Positions 33,348 to 42,498 are shown, counted from the stretch's first letter. The stretch: 64,000 nucleotides of DNA from Peptococcaceae bacterium 1109 (GCA_001028815.1 LDJB01000002.1:434001-498000), one strand, 5' to 3'. Notes: generated from the sequence alone by a model not told the origin. Translations and numbers: made by a program.

Positions 33348-34361
33348 TTAGCCCGCGGTTTGGTTCCGGCCCCCCGCTTTCGCACAGTAGAGAGCAGCAT
33401 CCGCTCGCCGGAATAAACCCTCCTCATCTTCCTCTGGCATGAGCTCTGCAGCCCCCAAGCTGATGGTAACTTTCCCCACGCCTGGGAAGGTTGCTTCTGC
33501 CACCGCCTGGCGCAAGCGTTCTGCAAGCCGCAGCCCACCTGCGAGATCTGTCTGAGGAGCAATCACCGCAAACTCCTCTCCTCCCACACGGGCAAGGAGT
33601 TGGCCCTCTTCGAGATGGGCCCTAAAGACCGCTGTGAGCTGTTCTAGGACCCGGTCCCCTAGTGAGTGTCCGAAGTTGTCATTGACATGCTTGAAATGGT
33701 CAATATCCAAGATGATCAAAGAAAGGGGCTGGTTCTGCTTCTGGGCGGAGGCCCGAGCGGCGCGCAAGGTTTCTTGGAAATGCCACTTGTTCGCAGCCTT
33801 TGTCAAGCTGTCGTGACGGGCCAAGAACTCCAGGGAATCATGCACGTACTGTTTCAGCCAGACTAAGAGTGCACCAATGAGGATGATGCAAACCACAAAA
33901 GAAGCGACGATGTAGTTGTAGTTTTCGATTTTACCCTGCGCGTGGAGCTGCGCAGTGAGCACCAGATCATTTGACAAAATCCAAAGCTCTTCCCCAAGGC
34001 GGAAGATTTCCTCGTGACCTTCTCGGGAAGGCAGTGCTTCGTAGCGGCCTGCAGCTTCCCTTAAAGCTTGCCATGTATCTTCCAGCTCAGAGACTTTTCC
34101 CGCAAGCTGCGGATGCTCCCGGAAACCTGCGATGATCGCCTCGATCTCCTCGTACATCTCATAAGAGCTCGTTCCCATCAGCACAAAGTGTACCAGGCGC
34201 TGCACTCCACCGCGGATCTTACCTAGTTCGTTGATTATCCGGGCATCTTCCTGAACGATAAAGTTGGTATACCCTGCATAAAGGCCTGTGGTTGCCACCA
34301 GTAAGAGTAGGAAGATGGTGATGGTGATCATTGTGGAAGTGCGATTGGCCCAGTTGCCCAT
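33348..34361 (-). CDS. Membrane-bound GGDEF diguanylate cyclase
   Basis: The 337-residue protein has an N-terminal membrane helix (ITITIFLLLLVATTGLYAGY), a ~120-residue extracytoplasmic helical sensor resembling four-helix-bundle domains, and a second helix (YIVASFVVCIILIGALLVWL). The GGDEF domain has the active-site motif GGEEF in LLARVGGEEFAVIAP and the metal/substrate residues LIILDIDHFKHVNDNFGHSLGD. It should make cyclic di-GMP from GTP. The RxxD inhibitory site that normally precedes the active loop is absent (E-E-G-Q at that place), so product inhibition there is unlikely. It is monocistronic and divergent from the tRNA gene. Confidence 0.92.
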   Translation of the reverse strand: MGNWANRTSTMITITIFLLLLVATTGLYAGYTNFIVQEDARIINELGKIRGGVQRLVHFVLMGTSSYEMYEEIEAIIAGFREHPQLAGKVSELEDTWQALREAAGRYEALPSREGHEEIFRLGEELWILSNDLVLTAQLHAQGKIENYNYIVASFVVCIILIGALLVWLKQYVHDSLEFLARHDSLTKAANKWHFQETLRAARASAQKQNQPLSLIILDIDHFKHVNDNFGHSLGDRVLEQLTAVFRAHLEEGQLLARVGGEEFAVIAPQTDLAGGLRLAERLRQAVAEATFPGVGKVTISLGAAELMPEEDEEGLFRRADAALYCAKAGGRNQTAG

Positions 34362-34458
34362 GGTGACCCTCCCCCCTACTCTGTAGTTTCTTGACCAAGT
34401 CCGTTTTTCCTACTGCACTACTTGGAGATTGCCTGCGTGAGGAAGTTCGCAAGTTTCG

Positions 34459-34488
34459 TTGACAGGGCCTTTCGCCAAGGTGTATAAT
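34459..34488 (+). promoter_or_regulatory. Consensus promoter for tRNA-Val
   Basis: TTGACA (34459-34464) and TATAAT (34483-34488) are both perfect, with an 18-bp spacer, 14 bp upstream of the mature tRNA. Confidence 0.9.
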
Positions 34489-34502
34489 TTATAACGTACG
34501 AT

Positions 34503-34577
34503 GGGCTCGTAGCTCAGGGGGAGAGCGCTTGACTCACATTCAAGAGGCCGCAGGTTCGAAACCTGCCGAGCCCACCA
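34503..34577 (+). tRNA. tRNA-Val (anticodon CAC)
   Basis: The 75-nt gene folds as a full cloverleaf: acceptor GGGCTCG/CGAGCCC, D-arm GCTC/GAGC, anticodon stem CTTGA/TCAAG with loop CTCACAT (anticodon CAC, reading GUG), a 5-nt variable loop, and T-arm GCAGG-TTCGAAA-CCTGC. Discriminator A and an encoded CCA end complete it. A perfect promoter and a terminator frame it as a single-gene unit. Confidence 0.96.
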
Positions 34578-34592
34578 TACTAAGCTTCGGCA

Positions 34593-34621
34593 AGCCTCGG
34601 ACGGAAGTCCGAGGCTTTTTG
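34593..34621 (+). terminator. Terminator of the tRNA-Val transcript
   Basis: AGCCTCGGAC (34593-34602) pairs with GTCCGAGGCT (34607-34616) around GGAA, followed by a T run. Confidence 0.92.
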
Positions 34622-34731
34622 CTGTCTAGAAAAGGCTGGAGGAATTACCATCCTCCCTGCCTAGCTCTTGAGGAGGGAATACTTATATAAGTTAGAAGAT
34701 CATCCTATCATATTTTGGAGGGTGAGATTGA

Positions 34732-35598
34732 TTGCGGGGTAGAGTTGCGTTGTTTTCCATCATACTGCTCGCGGTTGCCTTAACGGGCTGCATTTCCACA
34801 GATCAGGATTATGCCAGCTTAACGGTGGAGGTTTCTGGGGAAGGCACAATCACCCCTCGCCAGGGCACACACAAGTATCCAGCGGGCACCCTAGTAGAGC
34901 TGGAAGCCCACCCTGCTCCTGGCTGGACATTTAGCCGCTGGGAAGGGGAAGTGGTTGATCCCTATGCTGTGCGGACGAATATGGCCGCGGAGAAGCGGCA
35001 CCGGGTACGGGCAGTGTTCGTCCAAGATGCTGCAGTCTTAGAAGCGCCAGGCGGCCTCATCCGCTGGCGGGCAGATGGCACTCAGGTCATGGCACGCCCG
35101 AACGGGACTGGGGATATTGAGTACATCATGATCCACGCCATGAGTGATGCCGCGGCTAATCCCACTGATCCCTACAGAATAGAACGCATCCGAGAAATCT
35201 TTGATGAGTACGGCGTAGAATCCCACTACGTAATCGACAGGCAGGGGCTTACCTACCAGTTTGTAGAGGACGCGTTGGCAGGCCGCCACGGGGGCAAAGG
35301 ATCCTGGGGCGGAAATCCCCGGCTCGCCAACAACATGAACCGCTATGCGGTGGGCATTGAACTCCTGGGCATCGGCACTACTGAAGAGATGATTCCTGTA
35401 ATCGGCAGCGCTTCGAACAGCGCGATCAAACCCCGGAACCGGGGCTATACAGAGGCGCAGTACAGTGCCTTGGAACATCTCGTTGCCATACTGCAGCAGC
35501 GCTACCACGTCCCCAAGGAAAACATCATCGGCCATGATGATTACGATCCTGCCCGCAAATGGGATCCAGGAGTGCTCTTTGACTGGAACCGCCTCTAG
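34732..35598 (+). CDS. Lipoprotein N-acetylmuramoyl-L-alanine amidase (Amidase_2/PGRP type)
   Basis: The 288-residue protein has a lipoprotein signal peptide with lipobox LTGC (Cys20). It then has one InlB-B/Flg_new-type repeat (LTVEVSGEGTITP ... GWTFSRWEGEV) and an Amidase_2 domain at about 115-285. Zinc ligands are visible as His in IMIHAMS and His/Asp in IIGHDDYDPARKWDPG, with the conserved SHYVIDRQG. It cleaves the amide between muramic acid and the stem peptide. TTG 34732 follows GGAGGGTGA. The product is probably anchored in a membrane and acts in wall turnover, germination or cell separation; which is not shown. Confidence 0.9.
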   Translation: MRGRVALFSIILLAVALTGCISTDQDYASLTVEVSGEGTITPRQGTHKYPAGTLVELEAHPAPGWTFSRWEGEVVDPYAVRTNMAAEKRHRVRAVFVQDAAVLEAPGGLIRWRADGTQVMARPNGTGDIEYIMIHAMSDAAANPTDPYRIERIREIFDEYGVESHYVIDRQGLTYQFVEDALAGRHGGKGSWGGNPRLANNMNRYAVGIELLGIGTTEEMIPVIGSASNSAIKPRNRGYTEAQYSALEHLVAILQQRYHVPKENIIGHDDYDPARKWDPGVLFDWNRL

Positions 35599-35682
35599 AA
35601 GGATTGCTCAACTGCTGGCTCTAGTATACAACAACTGAAGAACTGGGAATAATAGCTCCGAAATCACAAAGGAGCTGATCGA

Positions 35683-36945
35683 ATGTTCAATCCCTTTGAG
35701 GAAAAACCTATCACCCTCAGCGATACCATGATGGATTGGCGGGCAGTGTATCCTAAACCCTATGACAAACACACTGCCGATCCCTACACTAAAGTGCGGG
35801 TTATTCTCATGAACGGCATTGAGGTGGAATCGGCCATGTTCTCGCACCAGTTCCACCGCAATTGCTCAAACAACGACATCAGAAGGGAACTTGCCATGCT
35901 GCGCCGCTGTGAACAGCAGCAGCAAAAACGCATCGACTGGCTCAGCCCTCCAGATGAGACTGCTCTGGAGAAAACCATCTCCTACGAGCACGTGGCTGTG
36001 GATCTCACTTCTTGGCTTGCCCAGCATGAGCCCGATCCCGCAGTGAAGGCCACTTTGGACTTCCTCCTCCTGGAGGACTTCGACCACCTCTACCGCTACG
36101 CCAACCTCCTTGACCTAGACTCCAATATTCCTGCCCAAAACTTGGTGAAGGAATATGTGGAAATTATGCCTGGGCGGCCCACCATTTCTGAGCATCGCCA
36201 CCCCGTGGACACGGTGCACCGGCCCGTGGACTTTACCACCGCCGATGTACGCACTAAACTGAATACCTTAATTATCGTCTCCGCGGAGCAGCAGACCATG
36301 AATTTCTACAACACCGTGGGTGGATTGTACTACAACGACCTGGGCCGACAGCTCTACCAAGAGATTGCCTTAATTGAGGCACAACACGTTACCCACTACG
36401 GTTCCCTCTTGGATCCTAACGCCACGTGGCTCGAGAATCTCCTCCTGCACCAGTACGTGGAGTGCTTCCTCTATTACTCCTTTGCCCAGGATGAAACGGA
36501 TAAACACATCCGGTCAATCTGGGAACAGTGCTTGGAACAAGAGATTACTCACCTTCATACCGCGGCATCGCTGCTTGCCAAGTTTGAAAACAAAGACTGG
36601 CGCCAGGTTGTCCCCGGCCCCTTCCCTGAGCCTCTCCACTTCCGGGATACCCGGGAGTACGTCCGCCAGATCCTAGGAACGCAGGTAGAGCTCACGGTGG
36701 ACTTGGAGGATTTTGTAGATGTGAACAAACTTCCTGATGAACACCGCTTCTTCTGGTACCAGTCTCGCATCAACAGTGATGTGAATGTCGTTCCTTCCCA
36801 TGTGGTAATCGGAAAACACCAGAGCAAGCACGAAACTGATTACCGCTTCCAAACTGAACCACACCCGATAAAGAATCTCGAAGACCGAAAGTTAGACAAC
36901 ACTGACATCGGCAGGACAAAGAGTAGAGTGCCCGAGTATGTCTAG
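35683..36945 (+). CDS. Ferritin-like (di-iron) domain protein of unknown function
   Basis: The 420-residue soluble protein contains repeated helix motifs of the E-x-x-H type expected for di-iron four-helix bundles: SYEHVAVDLTSW, LLEDFDHLYRYANLL, EIALIEAQHVTHYGSLL and EQCLEQEITHLHTAASLL. These look like two ferritin-like halves. The ends are polar and lack known domains. It has no signal peptide. ATG 35683 follows AAAGGAG. It resembles uncharacterised ferritin-like proteins of anaerobic Firmicutes, for which oxidative-stress roles are suspected but unproven. It ends at a terminator shared with the HD gene. Confidence 0.6.
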   Translation: MFNPFEEKPITLSDTMMDWRAVYPKPYDKHTADPYTKVRVILMNGIEVESAMFSHQFHRNCSNNDIRRELAMLRRCEQQQQKRIDWLSPPDETALEKTISYEHVAVDLTSWLAQHEPDPAVKATLDFLLLEDFDHLYRYANLLDLDSNIPAQNLVKEYVEIMPGRPTISEHRHPVDTVHRPVDFTTADVRTKLNTLIIVSAEQQTMNFYNTVGGLYYNDLGRQLYQEIALIEAQHVTHYGSLLDPNATWLENLLLHQYVECFLYYSFAQDETDKHIRSIWEQCLEQEITHLHTAASLLAKFENKDWRQVVPGPFPEPLHFRDTREYVRQILGTQVELTVDLEDFVDVNKLPDEHRFFWYQSRINSDVNVVPSHVVIGKHQSKHETDYRFQTEPHPIKNLEDRKLDNTDIGRTKSRVPEYV

Positions 36946-36956
36946 ATAAAACTATG

Positions 36957-36983
36957 AGGGGATAGCCACGGCGGCTATCCCCT
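36957..36983. terminator. Bidirectional hairpin between the ferritin-like and HD genes
   Basis: AGGGGATAGCC (36957-36967) pairs with GGCTATCCCCT (36973-36983). The U-tract is weak on both sides. Confidence 0.7.
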
Positions 36984-36984
36984 T

Positions 36985-37572
36985 CTACAAACCCAGTTCA
37001 TATTGGAGCCATTTGAGGCATTGGGCAACCACTTGCACTTGCTCATCATACAGCTTCCGCCCGCTAGGCGTCCTGAGCCATCCTGCCCGGGACTTAAGCT
37101 CCGCCAAGGATCTTTGTGCCCGCGCATACACCGCTGTGTAGCTCGGATTAGGCTTTAACGCGGTGCCTAAGCTGTCCCAAACCAGCGTCAGTACCCCCAC
37201 TTCATCTAGGAAATCCGCATCTTGGATGATGAGCGTCTCCTTGCGGAACGGCCCGGGCGAATCCCGGTGGTTGTGGTGGGCAACGGCCTCCACGATGGCA
37301 TCTAGCTTATCCATGTACAATCCCTGAGCTGTTAAGTAAGCCCGTGTAATCTCAGCCCCTACCTCTTCATGGGGACGGTGCTCGTCCCACCCCACATCAT
37401 GGAAGAGAGCAGCCACCTGGATCACCTCTAGATCGCCTCCCTCCATTGCCTGCAACCGCTCAGCCCATTTCTGCACCCTTAGGGTGTGGGCAAAGCGATC
37501 ACGAAATGGTGCTGAAGGGCGGCCATTTTCCGCAATGGTTTTTTTCACATATTCCAGCATATGTTCGTGCAA
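36985..37572 (-). CDS. HD-domain phosphohydrolase
   Basis: The 195-residue protein carries the HD metal-binding set: His in [13 protein letters not shown], the HD pair in [12 protein letters not shown], the following [10 protein letters not shown] and the distal Asp in [12 protein letters not shown]. The family hydrolyses phosphomonoesters of nucleotides or other small molecules. TTG 37572 is supported by AGGAGGAG 6 nt upstream. It is divergent from the redoxin gene with 116 bp between starts. Substrate unknown. Confidence 0.9.
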   Translation of the reverse strand: MHEHMLEYVKKTIAENGRPSAPFRDRFAHTLRVQKWAERLQAMEGGDLEVIQVAALFHDVGWDEHRPHEEVGAEITRAYLTAQGLYMDKLDAIVEAVAHHNHRDSPGPFRKETLIIQDADFLDEVGVLTLVWDSLGTALKPNPSYTAVYARAQRSLAELKSRAGWLRTPSGRKLYDEQVQVVAQCLKWLQYELGL

Positions 37573-37688
37573 TTACGACTCCTCCTTGGGCTAAACGCCC
37601 CGTTCCAGGAAATGATGAAGGAGTTCCCGCCCGGAGCAAGAAATATACCTGCACACCAATAAATTATTCCTCAAAGGAGGCGGATATT

Positions 37689-38270
37689 TTGGCTTTTACT
37701 CTCCAGTTAGGGGATAAGGCCCCCCACTTCAAGCTTCCCGCCACTGACGGGCGCACCTATTCCCTTGCAGATTTCGATACTGCCAAGTACTTGGTAGTGT
37801 TCTTCACCTGCAACCACTGCCCCTACGTCATTGGCTCTGATGAAGTGACGCGCCAAACAGCGGAAAGGTACAAAGACAAAGGCGTTGCCTTCGTGGCAAT
37901 CAACTCCAACAGCGCCAACACCTATGAGGAAGACTCCTTCGAAAACATGGTCAAACGCATGGAAGAGCACAAGTTCCCCTGGGTTTACCTGCATGATGAA
38001 AGCCAGGAAGTGGCCTTAGCCTATGGAGCCCTGCGCACTCCCCACTTCTTCGTCTTTGACGAAGAGCGCAAGCTGGTATACACAGGACGGGGCGTAGATA
38101 ACCCCCGGGATACCAGCAAAATGACAGTAAATGACCTGGACAACGCTTTGGCGGAACTTACCGCGGGCAAGCCCATCACCACCCCCGTGACCAACCCCAT
38201 CGGCTGTAATGTGAAGTGGGATGGGAAAGACGCCCACTGGATGCCGCCGGAGGCATGCGACCTCGTCTAG
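37689..38270 (+). CDS. Thioredoxin-fold (AhpC/TSA) family redox protein
   Basis: The 193-residue protein has [23 protein letters not shown], the usual N-terminus of AhpC/TSA-redoxin proteins. The active-site CxxC follows in [17 protein letters not shown], and the cis-Pro region is [12 protein letters not shown]. It lacks a signal peptide and so acts in the cytoplasm as a thiol oxidoreductase or peroxidase-like enzyme. TTG 37689 follows AAAGGAGG by 8 nt; longer frames have no RBS. A terminator follows. Confidence 0.9.
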   Translation: MAFTLQLGDKAPHFKLPATDGRTYSLADFDTAKYLVVFFTCNHCPYVIGSDEVTRQTAERYKDKGVAFVAINSNSANTYEEDSFENMVKRMEEHKFPWVYLHDESQEVALAYGALRTPHFFVFDEERKLVYTGRGVDNPRDTSKMTVNDLDNALAELTAGKPITTPVTNPIGCNVKWDGKDAHWMPPEACDLV

Positions 38271-38277
38271 CCACAAG

Positions 38278-38303
38278 AGCCCCGTTAACCGGGGCTTTTT
38301 TTA
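38278..38303 (+). terminator. Terminator after the redoxin gene
   Basis: AGCCCCG (38278-38284) pairs with CGGGGCT (38290-38296), followed by seven T. Confidence 0.9.
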
Positions 38304-38783
38304 CTAGATGTCCATCAAGAAAATCACGATCATGGCCACCTGCATGAGCACCTTTGCGAACAAGCTCCCTGCAAAGGCGATTAAGGTGCCCACAGCCGCC
38401 TTCATTGCCCGCTCAGGGGCGCTGGGCTGCAAAATGAGCTCCACCGCGAACACCAAGAAAAAGGGGACCAACACAAAGCCTAAGGGGGGGAAGAAAAACA
38501 GGCCGATGGGCACCCCCACCAAAGATGCTAAGACGCTCAGGCGGCTGCCTCCGTAGCGTTTCACCGCATAGGCATTGGCCAGTTGATCTGCGATGAGCAT
38601 GAGCCCGGTGAGGAGAATAAAGCTTCCCCAAGTAAACCAGCCCAGCTGTGTAGAGTCGATGAGAAAATGATAGACCCCAGCCCCAAGCCAGATGAACGCG
38701 GCCCCTGGCAGGACAGGGACAACCAACCCCACAAAACTGAGGATAAAGCATAGGGTGATCAAAATCCAGAGGACTACATTCAC
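38304..38783 (-). CDS. DUF456-family membrane protein
   Basis: The 159-residue protein starts with a helix containing GLVVPVLPGAAFIWLGAGVYHFL, the hallmark of DUF456. It has four hydrophobic segments and a conserved GGSRLSVLASLVGVPIGLFFFPPLG core with a re-entrant-looking Gly-rich turn. Function unknown; the family is common in Firmicutes. GTG 38783 follows GGGGAGGG. It is 37 bp downstream of the phosphofructokinase gene on the same strand and may be cotranscribed. Confidence 0.85.
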   Translation of the reverse strand: MNVVLWILITLCFILSFVGLVVPVLPGAAFIWLGAGVYHFLIDSTQLGWFTWGSFILLTGLMLIADQLANAYAVKRYGGSRLSVLASLVGVPIGLFFFPPLGFVLVPFFLVFAVELILQPSAPERAMKAAVGTLIAFAGSLFAKVLMQVAMIVIFLMDI

Positions 38784-38820
38784 AAGTTACCCTCCCCAAC
38801 TTTGCTCCGCGGCTGAGGCG

Positions 38821-40032
38821 TTAGACCATGATCTTCCGCAACTTAACATATGCCGGCAAGCCTGCGCGGATCTTCACTTCCACCTCGCCTTGAATCAGTG
38901 GGCGCGCATAATTTAAGAACTCTGTGGTGACATAGCTGCCTGAAGGATCGATCCACTCCCGAGGGACTTCCCGCTCAAGGTTCGCCACCTTCTCCAGCTC
39001 AGAGAAGCTTGTGGCACCCTCTTCTTCAAGTAAGGTTACCATATAACCTGATTTCCCATCCACCGCAGCCTTAACCGCGCTTCTCCCTACAGCAATAGCG
39101 TCCTTTACGTCCCGGGCAGAAGCGAAGTGCATGGCCGCCTGCTGGCAGATGTCCAGTTTGACGTTGCGAGCCTTGATCTTGAGGTTCTTCTCAATGGCCT
39201 CCCTGAGATAGTCGCTCGCGCCGCCCAGCATGGGATGGCCGAAGGCGTCAGTGCCCACTTCATCAGCTTGGGCGCTCACATAACTACCATCTGCTTTTCT
39301 TAGGCCTTCCCCAACCACGATAAAGGCTCCTCCCACCCGCCGGTATGTATCCTCCACTTTCCCCAGGAACTGGTTCAGCTCAAAGGGCACTTCTGGGAAG
39401 CAGATGATGTGGGGGGCATCCTCTTCATCCATCCGGGCCAGGGCACTGGCCCCAGGGAGCCAGCCTGTATTGCGGCCCACTGTTTGCAGAATGGTTATTG
39501 GCTCAGAGGTATACATGCTGGCAGTGTGCAGGCCCGCCTCCCGCACAGAGGTTGCCACATACTTCGCGCAGCTGCCAAACCCCGGGCAGTGGTGGGTTAC
39601 AGGAAGGTCGTTATCGATCGTCTTCGGGATGCCTATCACCCGCAGCACGCCATCTCCGATCTCCTTAGCATACTCACTGATCCGGTGAGCTGTATCCATG
39701 GAGTCATTGCCACCGATATAGAAGAAGTACTTGATGTTGTACTCCTGGAAGACCTGGAAGATTCTTTCCAAATCTTCGTCCTGCACTCTGTAGCGGCATC
39801 CGCCCAAAGCCGCGCCAGGAGTCCTAGTCAGCCCCTGGATTGTCCCTTCATCCTGCCTGGTAAGATCTATGATCTCCCGCTTCAGTACCCCTTCAATTCC
39901 GTGGATAGCACCGTAGACATTTTCAATGCAGCTGTGGTTCCTGGCTTCAGCGATCACTCCATACAGGCTGCTGTTGATCACTGAGGTGGGGCCGCCAGAT
40001 TGGCCCACCAAGGCATTGCCCTTCAGTGTCAT
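38821..40032 (-). CDS. 6-phosphofructokinase, probably pyrophosphate-dependent
   Basis: The 403-residue protein has the phosphofructokinase fold: QSGGPTSVINSSL, GGNDS (107-111) and the catalytic PKTIDND (136-142), then TVGRNTGWLPG and EGLRKADG. Where ATP enzymes have Gly after GGD (GGDGS), this one has Asp (GGNDS), a known marker of pyrophosphate use. It thus probably catalyses the reversible fructose-6-P + PPi reaction. The length is that of the ~400-residue PPi-PFK group in anaerobes. ATG 40032 follows GGGGGAG. Confidence 0.88.
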   Translation of the reverse strand: MTLKGNALVGQSGGPTSVINSSLYGVIAEARNHSCIENVYGAIHGIEGVLKREIIDLTRQDEGTIQGLTRTPGAALGGCRYRVQDEDLERIFQVFQEYNIKYFFYIGGNDSMDTAHRISEYAKEIGDGVLRVIGIPKTIDNDLPVTHHCPGFGSCAKYVATSVREAGLHTASMYTSEPITILQTVGRNTGWLPGASALARMDEEDAPHIICFPEVPFELNQFLGKVEDTYRRVGGAFIVVGEGLRKADGSYVSAQADEVGTDAFGHPMLGGASDYLREAIEKNLKIKARNVKLDICQQAAMHFASARDVKDAIAVGRSAVKAAVDGKSGYMVTLLEEEGATSFSELEKVANLEREVPREWIDPSGSYVTTEFLNYARPLIQGEVEVKIRAGLPAYVKLRKIMV

Positions 40033-40138
40033 CTGTTCTCCCCCTTTAATGCCTTAACTGCTTTTGGTGTGATTGCTGCCTGCAGTTTATACTTCGCTGA
40101 CAAATCCAAAAGCCCTCTCCCAGCGGCCAGTCATAGGA

Positions 40139-40166
40139 ATGGCGCTGGAATGATGACCAGCGCCTT
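40139..40166 (-). terminator. Hairpin after the DUF4097-like gene
   Basis: GGCGCTGG (40141-40148) pairs with CCAGCGCC (40157-40164); the T-rich tail is poor, so termination may be partial. Confidence 0.4.
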
Positions 40167-40170
40167 GTCA

Positions 40171-40995
40171 TTACTTCAGATTGAGCTTCACTGTGCTGAA
40201 CCGGCTGAGGATCTGGATGGGCAGTTCGCCGCGATGTACCACTCCCCGAGCGATAAGAGTATTCCTCTCCTGCTGCCTCTCGAGGGCAAGGCCTCCTTCC
40301 ACTGCCCCAAATGCTGCCTCAACATAAACATCATATCCAGCGGGGTCATCCACCAGGTCCAGTCCAACTGTTGAGTAGGACGCCTCAAGCTCTAGCGATC
40401 CCCGGAATTCCGTCAAGTTCAAGGAAGTGAAGCTTACGCTGCCCTGAATATCACTGGAAAGCTCCTTTCCCTGTACAGCGCTATAGGCTGCATCAAGGCT
40501 TACGCCCCCTACAACATTGGCCAGCTCAGCAGAGCTGTGGGTGATGTTCAGCTCCACTGCAATCCCTTCAGGAACAGCCACCGTGTACCTGCGCTCTACC
40601 TTTGTCCGGCCTTGTACATTGGGTACAGGCCCAGCAACTAGCTTTACCTTCTGCCCTTCCACGGCCACGTCAAGCTTGAGCTTGGACAGCAACTCCTCTG
40701 CTTCTGCCAGCGTAGCCCCGGCAGCGGTAAACTCCGCAACTATCTCAACGTTCTCAGATGCTCCCCCTGTGATTGTAATTTCTGCGGAATCTGCTTCAAC
40801 TGCGAGCTCCGCAACTCCCTCTGCAGGAACGCTCCACCGTTCCGTCGACTTGCTCTGGGCAAGATCAGGATCCCATGCGGGAGAGAAGTGGATTCCCTTT
40901 CCCCCGGTCCGGGGAATGATGCCCAGCCAACCCTCGAGGAAGGCTATTCCAGTGAGGATCAGCAAGACCAACACCGTTATCCTTTTGCTGTTCAT
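40171..40995 (-). CDS. DUF4097-like exported beta-helix protein
   Basis: The 274-residue protein has an N-terminal membrane anchor (ITVLVLLILTGIAFLEGWLGII). It is followed by short repeated beta-strands of the 'toastrack' kind: VAELAVEADSAEITITGG, VELNITHSSAELANVVGGVSLDAAYSAVQG, GSVSFTSLNLTEFRGSLELEASYSTVGLDL. Such domains often accompany GntR/ABC or PspC envelope-stress modules and are thought to act as extracytoplasmic scaffolds or adhesin-like sensors. It is the last gene of the YtrA-like operon, 16 bp after the permease. Confidence 0.8.
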   Translation of the reverse strand: MNSKRITVLVLLILTGIAFLEGWLGIIPRTGGKGIHFSPAWDPDLAQSKSTERWSVPAEGVAELAVEADSAEITITGGASENVEIVAEFTAAGATLAEAEELLSKLKLDVAVEGQKVKLVAGPVPNVQGRTKVERRYTVAVPEGIAVELNITHSSAELANVVGGVSLDAAYSAVQGKELSSDIQGSVSFTSLNLTEFRGSLELEASYSTVGLDLVDDPAGYDVYVEAAFGAVEGGLALERQQERNTLIARGVVHRGELPIQILSRFSTVKLNLK

Positions 40996-41011
40996 CGCGT
41001 TCGGCCCCCTT

Positions 41012-41791
41012 CTAGTTCACTTCCACGAAGTTTTCCAACAGCCAGGCACCGAGGAAGAAGAGGCCTGCAAAGGCAAGCCACGACCCGATGCTGCCGGACA
41101 GATCCCACAGCACCTGAGATGAATCCATGAACGCCCGGGGAACTTGATCTAGGTTAAACAGGCGGTGCAGAGGGATAGAAGGCAGCCAGGCAAAGACAGG
41201 CTGAAGCACGGTACCCACCGTATCTACCACCCATCCCTGAAGGAGCAGTACCCAAAGGAGAACCAGGCCGTGAAAGCGCCCCACTACCTTTGCGGTGATG
41301 TACGCTACCTGCATATAGATGATGAAGCTTGCAAAAACCCCCAGACTCATAAGGTAGAGGAGAAATCCGTTTCTGATGAACCAGCTCAACGTGATACCCT
41401 GGAAGAGTTCTGCCACCAGAGTACTTAAGGGGCTCCAGTATATCACCAGCCCACCGAGGGCCCAAATTCCCACAACTACAGTGTATTCAATGAGTAAGGC
41501 TGTTAGCTTGGACAAAGTAATTTTCCACCCCGGCACAGGAAGGGCCAGGAGAGTATAGATCGTATCTTCCCGCCACTCTGTCCGCAAGGACTGATACGTC
41601 TGCCAGACAAACCACAGTGGGAGGAACGCCATGGGCAGAAACAACAGAGCAGCCACAGCTTCTGCAGGCCACCCCTGCTGCAGGCGGGTGCGTAGGAAAA
41701 GCTGCCATAGGATTGCTGCTACGCCGTTAATCAACATGGGCAGCCTGCTTAGTTCTAGATCCTTCCAAAGTAGTCTTCCGAAGGCTTTCAT
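41012..41791 (-). CDS. ABC-2-type transporter permease
   Basis: The 259-residue protein has six membrane helices after a short cytoplasmic N-terminus (MKAFGRLLWKDLELSR), the typical start of ABC-2 permeases that act with YtrB-like ATPases. A characteristic LRTEWREDTIYTLLALPVPGWKITLSK loop precedes the third helix. Its ATG overlaps the ATPase stop (TGATG). It probably exports a lipid-linked or peptide substrate, as members of Ytr operons respond to cell-wall antibiotics; that role is inferred from the operon type. Confidence 0.88.
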   Translation of the reverse strand: MKAFGRLLWKDLELSRLPMLINGVAAILWQLFLRTRLQQGWPAEAVAALLFLPMAFLPLWFVWQTYQSLRTEWREDTIYTLLALPVPGWKITLSKLTALLIEYTVVVGIWALGGLVIYWSPLSTLVAELFQGITLSWFIRNGFLLYLMSLGVFASFIIYMQVAYITAKVVGRFHGLVLLWVLLLQGWVVDTVGTVLQPVFAWLPSIPLHRLFNLDQVPRAFMDSSQVLWDLSGSIGSWLAFAGLFFLGAWLLENFVEVN

Positions 41792-42498
41792 CAGGCGTAA
41801 ACCTCCTTAAACAAGTCGTTGATTGACTTGCCGCGCTGGATTCTCAGTTCTTCCGCATTGCCAATCAGCTCAATATGGCCGTCACGGAGAAACATAACGG
41901 TGTCAAACAGCCGCTCTGTTTCATCTACAGCGTGGGTAGATAAAACGATGCTCCGCCCTTCCCCATCGAACTGTCGTGCGATGCCCTCTACGATGCGATC
42001 CCGTGAAGCTGGATCTATTCCTGAGAGGGGTTCATCTAAGAGGACTAACTGCGCATCCCGAGCCATCCCGAGGATAAGCCGCAGCCTAGCCCGCATACCC
42101 TTGGAGAGAGACCCCACTTTCTTGCCTGGCTCAAGCCGCATGAATTCCATGAGTTCCTGTGCCCGTTCCTTACTCCAATCCTGGTAGAAGGCTGCTGCAA
42201 AGGACATTACCTCTGCTACTGTCATCCACCGGTACATGGTATTAATCTCCGGGACAAAGGCAACTACGGACTTGGTCGCACGAGATGGGCTCAGGCCGTT
42301 AATGCGAATGGATCCCTCATCAGGCTTCACAAGGCCTGCTATGCATTTCAGGAGCGTGGACTTCCCGCTCCCATTAGGCCCAAGCACGCCCCAGATCTCA
42401 CCCATTGGAAGCTGGAGACTAACGTCATCCAAGGCCTCTACTCTGCCGTAGCGCTTGCTCAAGCCATCGATTTCCAAAACGTATCTCTTACTTGCCAT
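41791..42498 (-). CDS. ABC transporter ATP-binding protein
   Basis: The 235-residue ATPase has Walker A GPNGSGKST, the signature LSKGMRARLRLILGMA, Walker B LVLLDEPLSGIDP and the switch His in VLSTHAVDE. It is of the YtrB/BcrA-like export type. ATG 42498 is chosen because GAGAGAGGA lies just upstream and the homologous start is there; the longer frame overlaps GntR coding sequence more deeply. It overlaps the gntR stop by 11 bp and the permease start by 1 bp, so the operon is tightly coupled. Confidence 0.95.
   Translation of the reverse strand: MASKRYVLEIDGLSKRYGRVEALDDVSLQLPMGEIWGVLGPNGSGKSTLLKCIAGLVKPDEGSIRINGLSPSRATKSVVAFVPEINTMYRWMTVAEVMSFAAAFYQDWSKERAQELMEFMRLEPGKKVGSLSKGMRARLRLILGMARDAQLVLLDEPLSGIDPASRDRIVEGIARQFDGEGRSIVLSTHAVDETERLFDTVMFLRDGHIELIGNAEELRIQRGKSINDLFKEVYA

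Noticed and set aside
37446-37688. Upstream extension of the redoxin frame
   Set aside because: Overlaps the HD gene on the opposite strand and lacks an RBS; TTG 37689 has a perfect one.
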